Origin: Linderina pennispora
Taxonomy: Eukaryota; Kickxellomycota; Kickxellomycetes; Kickxellales; Kickxellaceae
NCBI RefSeq assembly: GCF_002104995.1
Contig: NW_024468251.1
Coordinates: 1,612,001 to 1,676,000, forward strand
Length of the DNA: 64,000 bases
Direction of reading: 5' to 3'
Of this stretch, positions 41,988 through 53,085 are shown one piece after another. The notes beneath the pieces were generated by a model. It saw only the letters and a list, made by a program, of their open reading frames with translations. It was not told where the DNA came from and did not search any database. The position numbers and the translations under genes are program-made. Position 1 is the first letter of the stretch, and every line of letters starts with the position of its first letter.

Positions 41988-41995
41988 TATATAAG
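41988..41995 (+). promoter_or_regulatory. TATA box TATATAAG
   Basis: TATATAAG 218 bp before the hexose transporter 2 ATG (42206), matching the TATATAAA of copy 1 in position. A long C/T-rich leader follows. Confidence 0.65.
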
Positions 41996-42205
41996 TCGAG
42001 GCATCTACCCACCTCCCCACCTCCCTACTTTCCCTGTCTACCACACAGCTCTCGCTACCAGACGCCGTTCAACTCTCTATTAGTACTTTCTCCTAATTCT
42101 CCTAGTTTTGTTACTTGTACTCATCGTACACTTTATTCTCTCCTTCGCAGCCTAATACAACCCATCAAGCCCCCCTGCCTGCTTGTACTCAACTAATCCG
42201 TAACC

Positions 42206-43707
42206 ATGGGTAGAAACGCGCAAGCCTACTTTGTTGGAGGCATCTCCGCCCTCGGTGGTCTCCTCTTCGGTTATGATATCGGAGTCATGTCTTCCATTCT
42301 GGAGATGGACCAGTGGAAGAACTATTTCCATCACCCCCTTTCAACTGGGGTTGGTGTCATTACCTCTATTCTTACCGCTGGCTGCTTTGTCGGCTCGCTG
42401 TGTGCCGGCTACCTCGCCGACAAGCTCTCACGTAAGCGCACCATTATGGCTGCCTCTCTCGTTTTCATCCTCGGTGCTGTCATCCAAACTGCTTCCATTA
42501 ACCGCGGCATGCTGATTACTGGTCGTTTCATTGCTGGTCTCGGTGTTGGTACTCTGTCCATGGTCGTCCCTGTCTATCAGTCCGAAGTCGCTCCCCCCGC
42601 CATTCGTGGTCGTCTTGTCAGTCTGCAGCAGTGGTCTATTACTTGGGGTATCCTTATTGCGTTCTGGATCGACTATGGCTGCCACTTTATCAAGAGCAAC
42701 GCCTCGTGGCGTCTAGCCCCTGGGTATCCAAATGGTGCCTGCACTTATCCTGTTTGTCGCCATGTTCTTCATTCCTTACTCACCCCGCTGGCTCATGTGG
42801 ATAACGACCGCTTCGATGAGGCTCGCAAGTGCCTTGCTCGCCTGCGCGCTGGTGGTGACGAGAATGATCCTGCTGTCATCGAGGAATTTCGAGGATATCA
42901 AGGAGGCTGTCCGCCTCGAGCGCGAGACTGTTGTCCGCAGCTACACCGAGCTGGCCAAGTACCCGATTCGCCGCCGCGTGTCGTCCTCTGGTGTTGTCAT
43001 CCAGGCTCTCCAGCAGCTCACTGGTATCAACGTCATCATGTACTTTGCACCTTCGATCTTCAAGCAGTCCGGTCTCAGCTCCGACAACGCCTCACTTCTT
43101 GCTCAAGGTATCAACGGTGTCATCAATATGCTGGCCACCTATTCCTGCCATCCTCTGGATTGACCGCTGGGGTCGCCGTCAAGACTCTGATGATCGGCTC
43201 GTTCATGTGTGGTGCTACCTACTTCATCCAGGCTGTCGCCACCTGGCGCCTACTCAGAACAAGGAGAAGCTATCTGATGGGAGCGTCGACCTGCATCTGC
43301 CTAAGGGTATCTCGTATCTGGTCATTGTCATGGTGTACCTGTTCGTTATCTCGTTCGCTGCCTCGTGGGGCCCTGTTGGCTGGATCTATCCGGCTGAGAT
43401 CTTCCCCATGCACATTCGCTCGCGTGCCAGCTCCATTGCGACCGCATCAAACTGGCTGTTCAACTTTGTTGTTCGGTCTGGTTGCACCTATCCTGATCAA
43501 GAAGATCACATGGGGTCTTGACCTCATCTTCGCCATCATCATGTTTGCCTGCAATCTTCATCATCTATCTGTTCTTCCCTGGAGACCAAGAACCGGTCTC
43601 TTGAGGAGATGGAGGTCATCTTCACTGGGTCTATTTGGGCCCACAAGGATGCTGCTCGCATTGCTCAGTACGATAGCGAGAAAAAAACCGGACATACCGG
43701 TGTTTAA
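42206..43707 (+). CDS. MFS hexose transporter, copy 2 (frame-broken consensus)
   Basis: Nearly identical to copy 1 at nucleotide level over most of its length, with the same sugar-porter signatures (FGYDIGVMSSILEM, GRFIAGLGVGTLSMVVPVY, QQLTGINVIMYFAPSIF). It carries ten single extra bases and two two-base extras. Examples: 42724/42725, 42794-42796, 42889/42890, 42980-42982, 42988/42989, 43139/43140, 43179/43180, 43243/43244, 43250/43251, 43473/43474, 43549/43550, 43580/43581. Reducing each site to one base restores 495 aa ending EKKTGHTGV, one residue from copy 1. At most sites the set of bases includes the base that copy 1 has at that codon. Probably a functional gene with a mixed consensus. 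Confidence 0.88.
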
Positions 43708-45517
43708 TCTAATTTGTTCTAAACTATTGATCATTTCTCTAATTTGAATAAACTCTGCCCAAGTCATACTGACTGACTGAAGCCACTATAAGCGCAAGTC
43801 GGTGCTACTTCTTCTGGTTGGATAATCCCACAGTTCTGCTTTTCCCTATGGCAATTGATCTATAGAGCCCACAATATCACGAGTTGTGCAGCATGGCTAG
43901 CTTGAGCTGATCATGCAATACTTGGTAAGTATTATTGACGCCTACATTTAGTGGATATTGTGCACAGCTAGTATCTGGGCTAAAATGGTAGAGTTAGGAA
44001 GGCTATATAGAGCTTGATAGACTAGATGGTGTTCGATTCCAGACTTGGTAGCTGCAACGCAACTAGATGCCACACAGAGTCTGACCGACCAACAATGCAC
44101 ACAGGAGACCATTCTGTTCTGCTATGTCAATAAGTATATACCCGGTGCTCAGATGGTGGGAGGCATGTGCAGTATTATGTGTGGTGGACGGCTGCGTGTT
44201 TGAATGTATGAATAAGCTTTGTGGGGAACACTGTTACCAGCTGGCATATTGCTTCCAACAGCACCAGTCTTTAATTTGAAAACACAATAGCCCCAGCCAG
44301 ATCAACACCAGGCGTCTTGCAAGCGGATATGTGGCCAATTCCACAATAGGGATGACCGCTGTCCAGTTGGATCTTATGACTCGGCAAGCATGCAGAAAGT
44401 CTACTCATGACCAAGAGCTGCAGGCAGTGATTTCCTTCGCCGGATTAAGGGCTAAGGAAAACGGGGTTTAAAGAGAGCCCTTCGCCTTCCTTCGCCTTTT
44501 TTCTTCGCCAGTGCCTCGTCGTGTCCCCTATTCTCACTGAACAAAGTATTTCTCACTCCAGTACCAGCTAAGCAATGTGTACCGAAACAAAGACAAACGT
44601 CCCAATTTTCTTTAATGGTAAAACAATCAACAGGCAGGTTGTAACCAGGCAGGATTGTGGCAGCGCTACGTGTAGTATGAGTACCAAGTTCTATAAAGAA
44701 TGACCCTCCAACCAGGTTCCAGGGGCACAAGAACTCAGTCATGGTTACCAAGAAGCGGATGGGGCTCAGACACCAGTAATGGCAGCGCTGTTTCCCCCTT
44801 CCGGTACGTAAAGGCGCTTCCGTACAGATGAAAGCGTCATTGTCTGCAGGTAGGGGCGTCTGCTCATGGCTGCGCCTTACTATAGAACATTGGTTTTGTA
44901 GCAGTTTCCACGCTTTTCTTAGTTTTGCGATAGGATTAGTCTACGTAAGCATACAGCTACGTGCCCAACTCATTTGACAATGCACAAGGCTCAGAGTGCT
45001 GCTTTGTCCCTAACAGAAGCTGTTCTCAGCAGAGACATGCAAGAGATGCAAGGAGGCAGGCCAATGCGTACACAGGTTTCGGACCCTTTCGACCAGCTCT
45101 ATCGCCAGCAAAAAGTGGTGCATTCTCTGCTGATTCTGTCAATAACCAAAACGCAGTAAAACGCGTCCCTGCCCTAGACATAGGGTTATTATTATCTTAG
45201 TACGAACCATACTCCATTGCAGACAATAGCATCTTGTCGGAGGAGACTCAACAGCGATGACAACGGGTGGGTAGGTGGAGAAATCAAGGCTGACAAGGCT
45301 GGTGGGAGGGCTGGATTGACGTCACCCTCAACAAGCCCCTTCCCCACAGATAGTGATGCAGGCAAATACAAAATGGCAGTGGCTGAAATTGCGTTTGCTA
45401 GCACTGTGTGGGCTCGTTTTGACAATGGAGAATGGACAGAGGATAGGGTATTTGCACTCCAAAAAAGAGTAATAGAAAGTCAAATGTTATCGCATGAATG
45501 TAGTTACGGTGTGTGTT
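43708..45517. other. intergenic, no supported gene
   Basis: 1.8 kb. ORFs at 44452-44751 (minus) and 45217-45594 (plus) show no family features; the latter overlaps the 3' end of the PAP2_C gene. Nothing else recognised. Confidence 0.5.
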
Positions 45518-46906
45518 TCAGGGAGACGCGGCGGGTGCCGACGGGTACCTCAGATCCAACCCGTCCATCCACGACACAAGCGCAGGCAAGATAGATCCAA
45601 ACGGCCGGTTAATCCCCAGCAGCTCCAGCCTCGAATGCCCAGATATACACGTCCTGCTGCTTAGGGGCATGAACTGGTCGCCGCCATGTGGCATATTAAT
45701 AGCGCCCAAGCTATCATCCATCTCATCGTGCACAGTAATTTCGTGGTGCTGCGGGGAGGCCCCGCGTGCCGACACACCATGCTGATACGCAGTAGCGCCA
45801 GAGTCGTCTACCTCGCTGCCTTCTTCGGCCCAGGTGCTACCGGCTGCAGACGTCGACACAGCCGTGGTACATGTGGTTGACGATGTTTCGCGCTTGCGGA
45901 AGCCAAACGCCGCTTCGCCGCACGGGGCTGCGGGGGCTGCGGGCTGCGCGTGGGTTTCGCCAATATCCACCCCCACCGCGCTGTCGTGGTCGTGCCAAGC
46001 CTCCCTAATGTTGCTGTCGTCGAGGCGCCGTCTGGCGCGCCGGTTAGTAGGCACCATCGAATAGTACTCGGAGGACTCGAAGTCGTCAATGACAAAGGAT
46101 GTCTTGCGCTGGCCGGTCTCGACATAGAGCTGCTGGCGGATGGCTTGGTCGAGCGAGGTGTAGTAAATGTGGTGCACAAAGTACGTCAGCAGAGCGCCAA
46201 CAACAACGTCGACTGTATAGTGGTAGCGGGCCAAGAGCACGCTCAGGATGCCAAGTGTTGTGTGGATGGCGCTGTACGCAATGAAGCTCCAGTGCCGCGC
46301 ATACCGGAGCCAAAACAGGAACGAAATCACCAGGATCGCCGTATGACCTGAGAAAATCTTGTCGGTGCACTGCCCGATATTTCCAGCCAGGATGTCCGGG
46401 GTCGCCAAAATTACCTCCATCATGCTCTGCGGCACCGTGATCTCGCATGTCGCCACCGACGGCGGCACTGTCGTGACCGAGATCGTGATCGACCGGATAA
46501 AGTACAGGACTGCAACCATCCAGGCGATGCGCCGAACCAGCATCAGCCGCTCTCGCCACCCGGGCGCCATTACCGAGCCGCCCACCATGCAGATGATTAC
46601 TGATGTGCCAACAAGCTTGTCGGATATCCACGTGCGCTCCATCATCGGAAGGTGGTTCAGCACCTGGTCCTCCAGCATCGCATATGAGGGCCACGGTGCC
46701 GTGACGTTAGGCATCGAGGTGGTGCTCCCACCTTGCTGCAGTGACATTATCTCGTTCTTGTCCATCTGCTGGCGATGCAACCACCGCATATCGGACCACT
46801 GTTGGCAGATGACCATCCAGACGCCAACGACAAACAGCACTGCCCAGGCGACCAGCGTGCGTTTGACCTCCACATGGAAGGCTCGGGACTTGACTAGCTC
46901 AAGCAT
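45518..46906 (-). CDS. sphingomyelin-synthase-like PAP2_C membrane protein, copy 3
   Basis: 462 aa from ATG 46906 (an upstream in-frame ATG at 46936 adds ten residues not matched by the paralogues). Same core as the two tandem copies near 12-16 kb: CQQWSDMRW near the N-terminus, YFIRSITISVTTVPPS, CTDKIFSGHTAIL and RYHYTVDVVVG, preserving the catalytic His-His-Asp. The hydrophilic C-terminal tail is about 90 residues longer than in copies 1 and 2 but ends in a related block (NRPFG..LPALVSWMDGLDLR). Its frame is intact even though its neighbours on both sides carry wobble-doublet frameshifts. Confidence 0.88.
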   Translation of the reverse strand: MLELVKSRAFHVEVKRTLVAWAVLFVVGVWMVICQQWSDMRWLHRQQMDKNEIMSLQQGGSTTSMPNVTAPWPSYAMLEDQVLNHLPMMERTWISDKLVGTSVIICMVGGSVMAPGWRERLMLVRRIAWMVAVLYFIRSITISVTTVPPSVATCEITVPQSMMEVILATPDILAGNIGQCTDKIFSGHTAILVISFLFWLRYARHWSFIAYSAIHTTLGILSVLLARYHYTVDVVVGALLTYFVHHIYYTSLDQAIRQQLYVETGQRKTSFVIDDFESSEYYSMVPTNRRARRRLDDSNIREAWHDHDSAVGVDIGETHAQPAAPAAPCGEAAFGFRKRETSSTTCTTAVSTSAAGSTWAEEGSEVDDSGATAYQHGVSARGASPQHHEITVHDEMDDSLGAINMPHGGDQFMPLSSRTCISGHSRLELLGINRPFGSILPALVSWMDGLDLRYPSAPAASP

Positions 46907-47472
46907 CAGCAGGGAGAGTAGAGTGCACGGACACAAAAAAGATATGAATACGGGAAAACAGACGAGAGAATCTATTGATAGCTGGGTGGAAGGGACGGAA
47001 AAGAGGGGAAATAATGCATGTGGAAGAAGATGAAGAGAGAAAAGGGGGACGGGGGAAGAAGTGCCCAGGACGACAAGACCAACGTGTTCTCTGCAAAATT
47101 GTATTTAGCTGGAAAGCTATTTTCGGATCACCCGAAAATTCTCAGCTTCTATGCTTCCATCCATTTTCAAGAGCCGCAACGGCAGGCTCATAGGTGGCGC
47201 TGATTTTTTCTTTGACAATAAGCGAGTGTGTTGACAATCCCACACTGCGTTTTTGTGTCCAGTTCCTGGCCCGCTAATTGGCCTGATCAGACCCAGCGTT
47301 GGCGGTCTGGCCCAAATCACGAGCAGTCGCATATGGTCCTCGCAGTCTCTGCCTTGCTAGCTGAGCTACAGAACTGTAATGGAGAGATTTAAAAAAAGAA
47401 GCCAGTGGGAAAAAGCGAGAAGATTTAGAATGAACTTTGTAAAAAAGAGTCCGTCTTGGTTTCAGCCTTGAT
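46907..47472. other. intergenic, no supported gene
   Basis: About 570 bp. A minus-strand stretch at 47285-47370 resembles a tRNA D-arm (GTAGCTCAGCTAGC), but no complete cloverleaf can be formed. Otherwise promoter and 3' UTR sequence. Confidence 0.5.
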
Positions 47473-48945
47473 CTAGAAGCCAAGGGTATCGACATACGGC
47501 GTGGCCTGCGACAGACCGACAGCAGCACCGACAGGCTTGCTCTTGAAGGTCTTGGCAGCAGCCGAAGCGGCCTGGGCGGCAGGCAGCATCGACGCTCTCG
47601 ACGGCCACGGCAGTGCGGCCAAAGGCAGCCTGAGCCAGGGCATCGCGCTTGCCGGCGCGGGTGGCAAGTGCCTCGCTGACATCAACCTTAGCGGCAGCGA
47701 CGGCACGCTGGACGGTCTCGGCGCTGGGCGAAGCAATCTGGCTCTGGATGGTGTTGGCGAACCTTCTCGACGGCCTCCTGGATCTTGGCGTTGGGAGCAG
47801 AGACGACGACACCCACAAGCGAGGCATCAGAGTACGAGCTCTGGAACGACTGCAGGCCGAAGCCCTCCTCGGCAGCCAGCTTGGCCAGAGGGGAAACACC
47901 AGTGTTCCACTTCAGGCGGCGCTCGCCAGAAAGCAGGTTGGCGAGAACACGGGTGGTCGCGGCGTCCGAGGCACCCTCGAAGGCAAGGGCGTAGTGCGAG
48001 ACGGGGGAGGCCGAGTCGTAGATCTGCTGGACACCGCCGTTGAACTTGGAGGCAGGGGTCGAGAGCGTCGATGCCGACGAGGCGGGGATCGCAGCGAGCT
48101 TGGACTCGGACACGATCGCGGCCAGGGCAGCCGAGTCGATGCCGGTGCCAACAATGGCGACACGGCCAGCAGTCAGGGCAGCCTCGGCATACTGGCGCAC
48201 AGCGTCACCCGAGGCGATCGGGCGAGGACTCAAGGGCATAGAGCGAGTTGCCAAGGCCGTTGCGGAATGCAGCCTGGTGCACGCCCTCAACGAGGCGGGT
48301 GGCAGGCGAGCTGCGGGCGCTGAGCGACTCGAAGGCGACCAGCTTGGCGATGTCCCTGAACTCGTGCTCGGTGTACTTTGTGGCAGTGGCAATGTCACCA
48401 AGGACATCAGCAAAGTAGGGGCTACACAGTGGGTATGTAACAGTTGAGCACAGCGCCTTAATTTATATGATGTCCCACATATGTTTGGGCACTTGTCACT
48501 TACATGGCATCCTTGAAGCACTCGACGGTGTAGATAATGTTCTCGCGGGTGGCCTCGGCGGTCAGCGAGGCGCCGTTGAGCTCGGCCTCGCGGACAGTGC
48601 GGAACGAAGTGCGGCTCTGGGTGTTCTACATATACCAAATACCATTTCCCTTGATTAGCCTAAAAAAAAATCCGCATGTGCCATAGCCATTGCGATAAGC
48701 ATGTCAAAAGTCCTCAATGTACATACCCGGAAACCGAACGCCTTGAGGTAGTGGGCGACGCCAGAGTTCTCGGCAGTCTCGAAGCGAGATCCAGCGTTAA
48801 TAACAAGAGAGATGGAAGCCATAGGCGACTCGGAGGCATCGGCGACCGAGGCAACCTTGATGCCGTTGGAGGCACTGGCAACCGACGCGTAGGTGCGGCT
48901 GGCAATAGGCGCAGCGAGCTTAGTGATAGCCTTCGTCTGGAACAT
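47473..48945 (-). CDS. QCR2: cytochrome bc1 complex core subunit 2 (QCR2)
   Basis: Three exons: 48945-48727, 48625-48504, 48421-47473. The introns are 101 and 82 nt, with donors GTATGT and GTAAGT and TAG acceptors. About 428 aa, normal for the family. A structural core subunit of mitochondrial complex III, related to the processing-peptidase M16 family. The N-terminus (MFQTKAITKLAAPIASRTYA) is a presequence. MASISLVINAGSRFETAENSGVAHYLK in its usual place and FRTVREAELNGASL after intron 1 match QCR2, which lacks the HxxEH zinc motif of true proteases, as here. Exon 3 carries three extra bases (48207/48208, 47759/47760, 47581/47582), each a synonymous third-position doublet; without them the frame reads through to the C-terminal PYVDTLGF. 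Confidence 0.88.
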
Positions 48946-49830
48946 CGTCGTTTGTCTACACGATACAAAAAATGAAGGGGGGTGGGGAATTCAAAGTCAG
49001 AATCAGGCTCGGCTGTATGAATTTTGCGCTGAGGGTGGACTCCGTGCTGCCCACCAGCTAGGACGAGCAGCCTTTCGATAGCGCTGCTTCTCCTCAACTG
49101 GGGGTCCTGCTGTTCGCTGTCACAACGGGTCCGTGCTCTGTTCCTCCCAAACTGAATCTTGGCAGCCCAACTACTCGAGCTGACTGAAGTGTTCGTTAAA
49201 TGTCCTTACCAACAATCCGGAAGAGAGAGGTGCTCGAAATCAGCAAAAAGGAAAAATAAAAAGCAAGAATTGAGAAGGCGAGGGGAGGGAAAAGGCGGTC
49301 AAGACCGAATTTAGAGATATCTTTTTGCGCACCACTTAGTTTTTTTGATCTCTGCGTTCCCCTATGGCGGGAGATTTTACGCTGCAACACAGTACCCAGC
49401 TTGGACAGATTGAAGCTGGGAATAGATGCTGATAAGCTTGATCTACTGATCACATCTGGGATGGTAAATCTACTGATCAACATATGTATGGATCAAATCA
49501 CCAAAGTCACGTGAATATCTCCTAGGGTATCACCAGCAAGCCTGCCATGTCACCAGCTCCGCCGAGCTCTGACGTGTCTGCGATCCGCTAATACACTTGC
49601 ATGTTGCAACTCCGGTGTTGATGCAGCATGTATTGCACATACAGCGCCTTGCGCATCGGCGCACTGGGAGATTTCCTGTACATCTGCAGCATGTGCATTC
49701 CCGGACCAGGGGTGGCCTGTTTTTTTTTCCCACACACGCATTTTTGGACAACAAAGCTGCCAGTCCGCCTGCTGGCCCTCTCTCTGCTTCATCGCATTGA
49801 TATTCTTAGCAACCCCGTATATTTCTGGAA
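48946..49830. other. intergenic, divergent promoter region QCR2 / S9 peptidase
   Basis: 885 bp between divergently transcribed genes. Short ORFs around 49530-49834 have no recognisable content. The S9 gene start is preceded by a C/T-rich leader. Confidence 0.5.
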
Positions 49831-51915
49831 ATGAGCATTACTACCGCACCCTACGGCAGCTGGAAGAGCCCAGTATCAGCGCAAGATGTGGCTTCGGCCT
49901 CCTCGTCCCTGAGCGAAGTGCAGGTGGACCTGGCGCACACGAACCGGGTCTACTGGCTGGAATCCCGTCCGTCAGAGGGCGGGCGTCGCGTGCTCCTGAG
50001 CAAAAACCTGGACGACTACACGGACGACTCTCTGCGCGAGCACACCAGCGACAAGCAGTGGAATGTGCGCACGGCGGTGCACGAGTACGGCGGCGGCAGC
50101 TACGCGATCCTGGACGGCCTGATTGTGTTCTCCAACTGGTCAGACCAGGGGCTGTATTTTATTGACACAAACAGCAAGGACCAGGCGCCGAAGCGTATTG
50201 CCGAGCAGAACGACAAGCTGCGCTATGCCAATATGGTTATCCATGCGTCGAAGAAGTTCCTGGTGGCTGTGCGCGAGGACCACCGCGAGGTTGACATTGA
50301 CGCCCCGGCCACACTGGTTGCTATTCCGCTGCCCAGTGACATGGGTGCTGGCGAATCCAAGCCAACAGAGGACATTGTGCTGTTCAGTTCGCATGACTTT
50401 GTGTCGAGCCCGGTGTTCAGTCCCAAGGACGAGATTGCGTTCTACGCCTGGAACCATCCTGACATGAACTGGGATGCGACGACGCTGTTCCGCGCCACGC
50501 TCTCCTTTGACGCAGCCGGCATTGCCAGTGCCCTCGATAACCTGACTGTGGTTGCTGGCGGCAAGGACGAGCCGCGCGAGAGCATCTACCAGCCGCGCTT
50601 TGACGAGACTGGCCGGCTGCATTTCTTGTCGGATCGGATTTCAGGCTTCTGGAATCCCGTACCACGTCAACAGCGATGGCCAAGTGACGCTGTCCTTGGA
50701 GATGCCCATGGAGGCCGAGTTTGGCCAACCCGAATGGGTATTCGGCGTGTCCACATTCCAGGCCATGCCCGGACGCCCCGACACCGTGGTGGTTACGTTT
50801 GTGCTTGACGGCAAGACCCGCCTGGGCCTGCTCAATGTCATTACGCATGAGATCGAGGACCTGCCGCTTCCCGAGTGGACGTCGCTGAGCAACTTCCAGT
50901 TCGGATTCACCTCGCGGACCAATGAGCCAGTGCTGGTTATGCTTGCCGGCGGGCCCAAGGAGAAGACTGACCTGTACACGTACTTTGTCAATGGGTTCGA
51001 GAACAAGGCGCTACTGTCGGCCGCGCCCCAGACGTTTGCGCTCGACGAGCAGTCGATCTCGGTGCCTGAGGAGATCACGTTCCCGACCAAGCTGCCACCC
51101 TTCGACGTGGCCGGCCGGGACGCGGTTGCCTACGCATACTACTACCCGCCGACCAACAAGCAGTTCAAGGCGCCCGATGGCGAACTCCCGCCGCTGCTGG
51201 TTTTGAGCCACGGTGGGCCGACGGGCGAAACCGACTCCGTGTTGAGCAGCAAGATCCAGTACTGGACCACGCGCGGGTTCGCCGTGGCCGACGTCAACTA
51301 CGGCGGGTCGACCGGCAAAGGCAGGGAGTACCGCGAACGCCTGTACCCGCAGTTCGGCGTAGTCGACGTGCAGGACTGCTGCGCAGCTGCCCTGTATTTG
51401 GCCGAGATCGGGCGCGTCGACCGCAAGCGGCTGACAATCATGGGCGGCAGTGCTGGCGGATTCACCACTTTGGCCTGCCTGGCGTTCCGCCCCGAGGTGT
51501 TTGCCGTGGGCGCCAGTCTGTATGGCATCTCGGATCTCGAGATTCTGGCGCTCGAGACGCACAAGTTCGAGTCGCAGTACCCTGTGCATCTGGTCGGTCC
51601 GTATCCGGAGGCCCGCGACACTTACTTGGCAGCGGTCGCCACTTTATTCTGTCGACACGCTGGCGTGCCCGGCGATATTCTTGCAGGGACTCGAGGACAA
51701 GGTTGTGCCGCCGAACCAGGCCACGCTGATGGTCGAGGCATTGCGCAAGAAGGGAATCAAGGTCGCCCATATCGAGTTTGAGGGCGAGCAGCACGGGTTC
51801 CGCCAGGCCAAGAATATCATCAGGGCGCTGGAGGCCCAGTTCTACTTCTTTAGCAGGGATCCTGGGCTTTGAGCCGGCGGACGAGATCGAGCCCGTTGAG
51901 ATTTTCCACAGCTAA
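49831..51915 (+). CDS. S9 family (prolyl oligopeptidase-type) serine peptidase
   Basis: About 693 aa after removing three extra bases. N-terminal beta-propeller-type region with [10 protein letters not shown]. The C-terminal alpha/beta-hydrolase domain has SHGGPTGET (oxyanion region), [18 protein letters not shown], the nucleophile elbow GGSAGG and a late GEQHGFRQA bearing the catalytic His; the Asp lies in GLEDKVVPP. This is the dipeptidyl/acylaminoacyl peptidase layout. No signal peptide or membrane anchor, so probably cytosolic. Extra bases are at 50658/50659 (CCC+G), 51631/51632 (GCA+G) and 51866/51867 (GGG+C), all synonymous doublets; the corrected C-terminus ends VEIFHS with TAA at 51913. 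It converges with the next gene, six bases between stops. Confidence 0.85.
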
Positions 51916-51921
51916 GACATT

Positions 51922-52902
51922 TTATTCGATTGACGAGGCAATAAGATCGGAGGCGCATTTGCGCAGCTTGACTAGGAACGCAGTGTGGCCAGTGGGAAGG
52001 TGCGTCGGTCGGCATACCATCGCCTCATCGTCGGCCATTTCCGGTCCTGGATTGCGCACCCGCGCCAGCCGCACATCCCAGTCGCGCCAATCGACCTCGA
52101 CAATATCCTCCACCAGCAGCGGCCATCGGCCGACACGCCCTGACCAGATCCATCACCTGCGACATGCTGGGCAAGTAGCACACGACATAGCGGTCGGTTT
52201 TCAGATACGAGTAGATCATCGGCAGCTGCGTCCAGGGCGTGGGCATATCCAAAACGACGCCGTCAAACAGCAGGCAGGATGAGATTCGCGCGCTTGTCAT
52301 TTACAACCACCAAGGGGTCATGCTCGTGCGCGATCCCATCGACGACGTCGGCCACAGAGCCGACCCGGAACCTGATCGGAGGGCAAAAGCTGGCCGCGGC
52401 GGAACCCCGCCACAATCCCCTGTGCATGCTGGCTGCGCTTCTCGTCCCTCTCCACCGTCTCCACCTTCCCACCCACACCTACTGCTCGGGCCAAATACAT
52501 TGTCAGGCCGGCGTTGCCGGTGCCGGCCTCGAGGATCCGGTCGCCTGGCGAGATATCCAGCATGGAGATGATTGCCGAGGCGTCCTTTGGGTATATGGGC
52601 GTGCATTTGCGCGAGCACAGCAGCACGTATTCGCCCAGGGTCGGGTGATGGACCATGAATTTGTGGTCGGTGCTGGTTGTGATGCGGTCGCGTGGGTGGC
52701 GCCCGATTATCGACGAGTGCTGCAGGCTGCCGCGCCGCGATCCGTACTGGCTCCCGTCTGCGAGTGGTCCAATCAGCGCGTGTTTGCCGCCGCGCGAGCA
52801 CTCGCGCACAATGACCATATCGCCCGGCTGGAATTCCTGCGAGAACCGGCGGACCGTTTGGTGGCTGGGCCAGAACAGCCTGTTCACAATGGACCGTATC
52901 AT
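51922..52902 (-). CDS. TRM61-type tRNA m1A methyltransferase, probably mitochondrial
   Basis: About 325 aa after removing three extra bases. SAM-dependent methyltransferase of the TRM61/TRMT61B family (m1A58 in tRNA). The Arg-rich N-terminus (MIRSIVNRLFWPSHQTVRR) looks like a mitochondrial presequence. The N-terminal OB-like region has FQPGDMVIVRE; motif I is LEAGTGNAGLTMYLARAVG; then VETVERDEK, the catalytic-face DGVVLDMPTPWTQLP and the C-terminal VCRPTHLPTGHTAFLVKLRK, all in family order. The frame is broken at 52380/52381 (CCC+T), 52274/52275 (CTG+C) and 52129/52130 (CGG+C), each a synonymous doublet. TRM61 works with TRM6 in the cytosol; the presequence favours the mitochondrial version. 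Confidence 0.82.
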
Positions 52903-53085
52903 AGGACGACTATAGTTTTCCGGTAGAAAGTCTAGAAATGTTTTGTGTAGATATCGCAGCCCAAGCGGCTATTGAATGTCCTTCTTTGGACTCCTCCCCA
53001 ATACATTTGGGGTTAGAAATAAAACGCAATGTATTAGGCAAAAAATATATTCAAATTTTTCTGTTGCAATGCACTATCAACAAAG

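Noticed and set aside
39016-43707. Hexose transporters as pseudogenes
   Set aside because: Insertion-only shifts at synonymous third positions, no deletions, no conserved-residue loss, and normal length after correction argue against decay.
47285-47370. tRNA-like sequence on the minus strand (GTAGCTCAGCTAGC)
   Set aside because: Only a D-arm-like segment; no matching acceptor, no GGTTCGA-type T-arm and no plausible anticodon stem.
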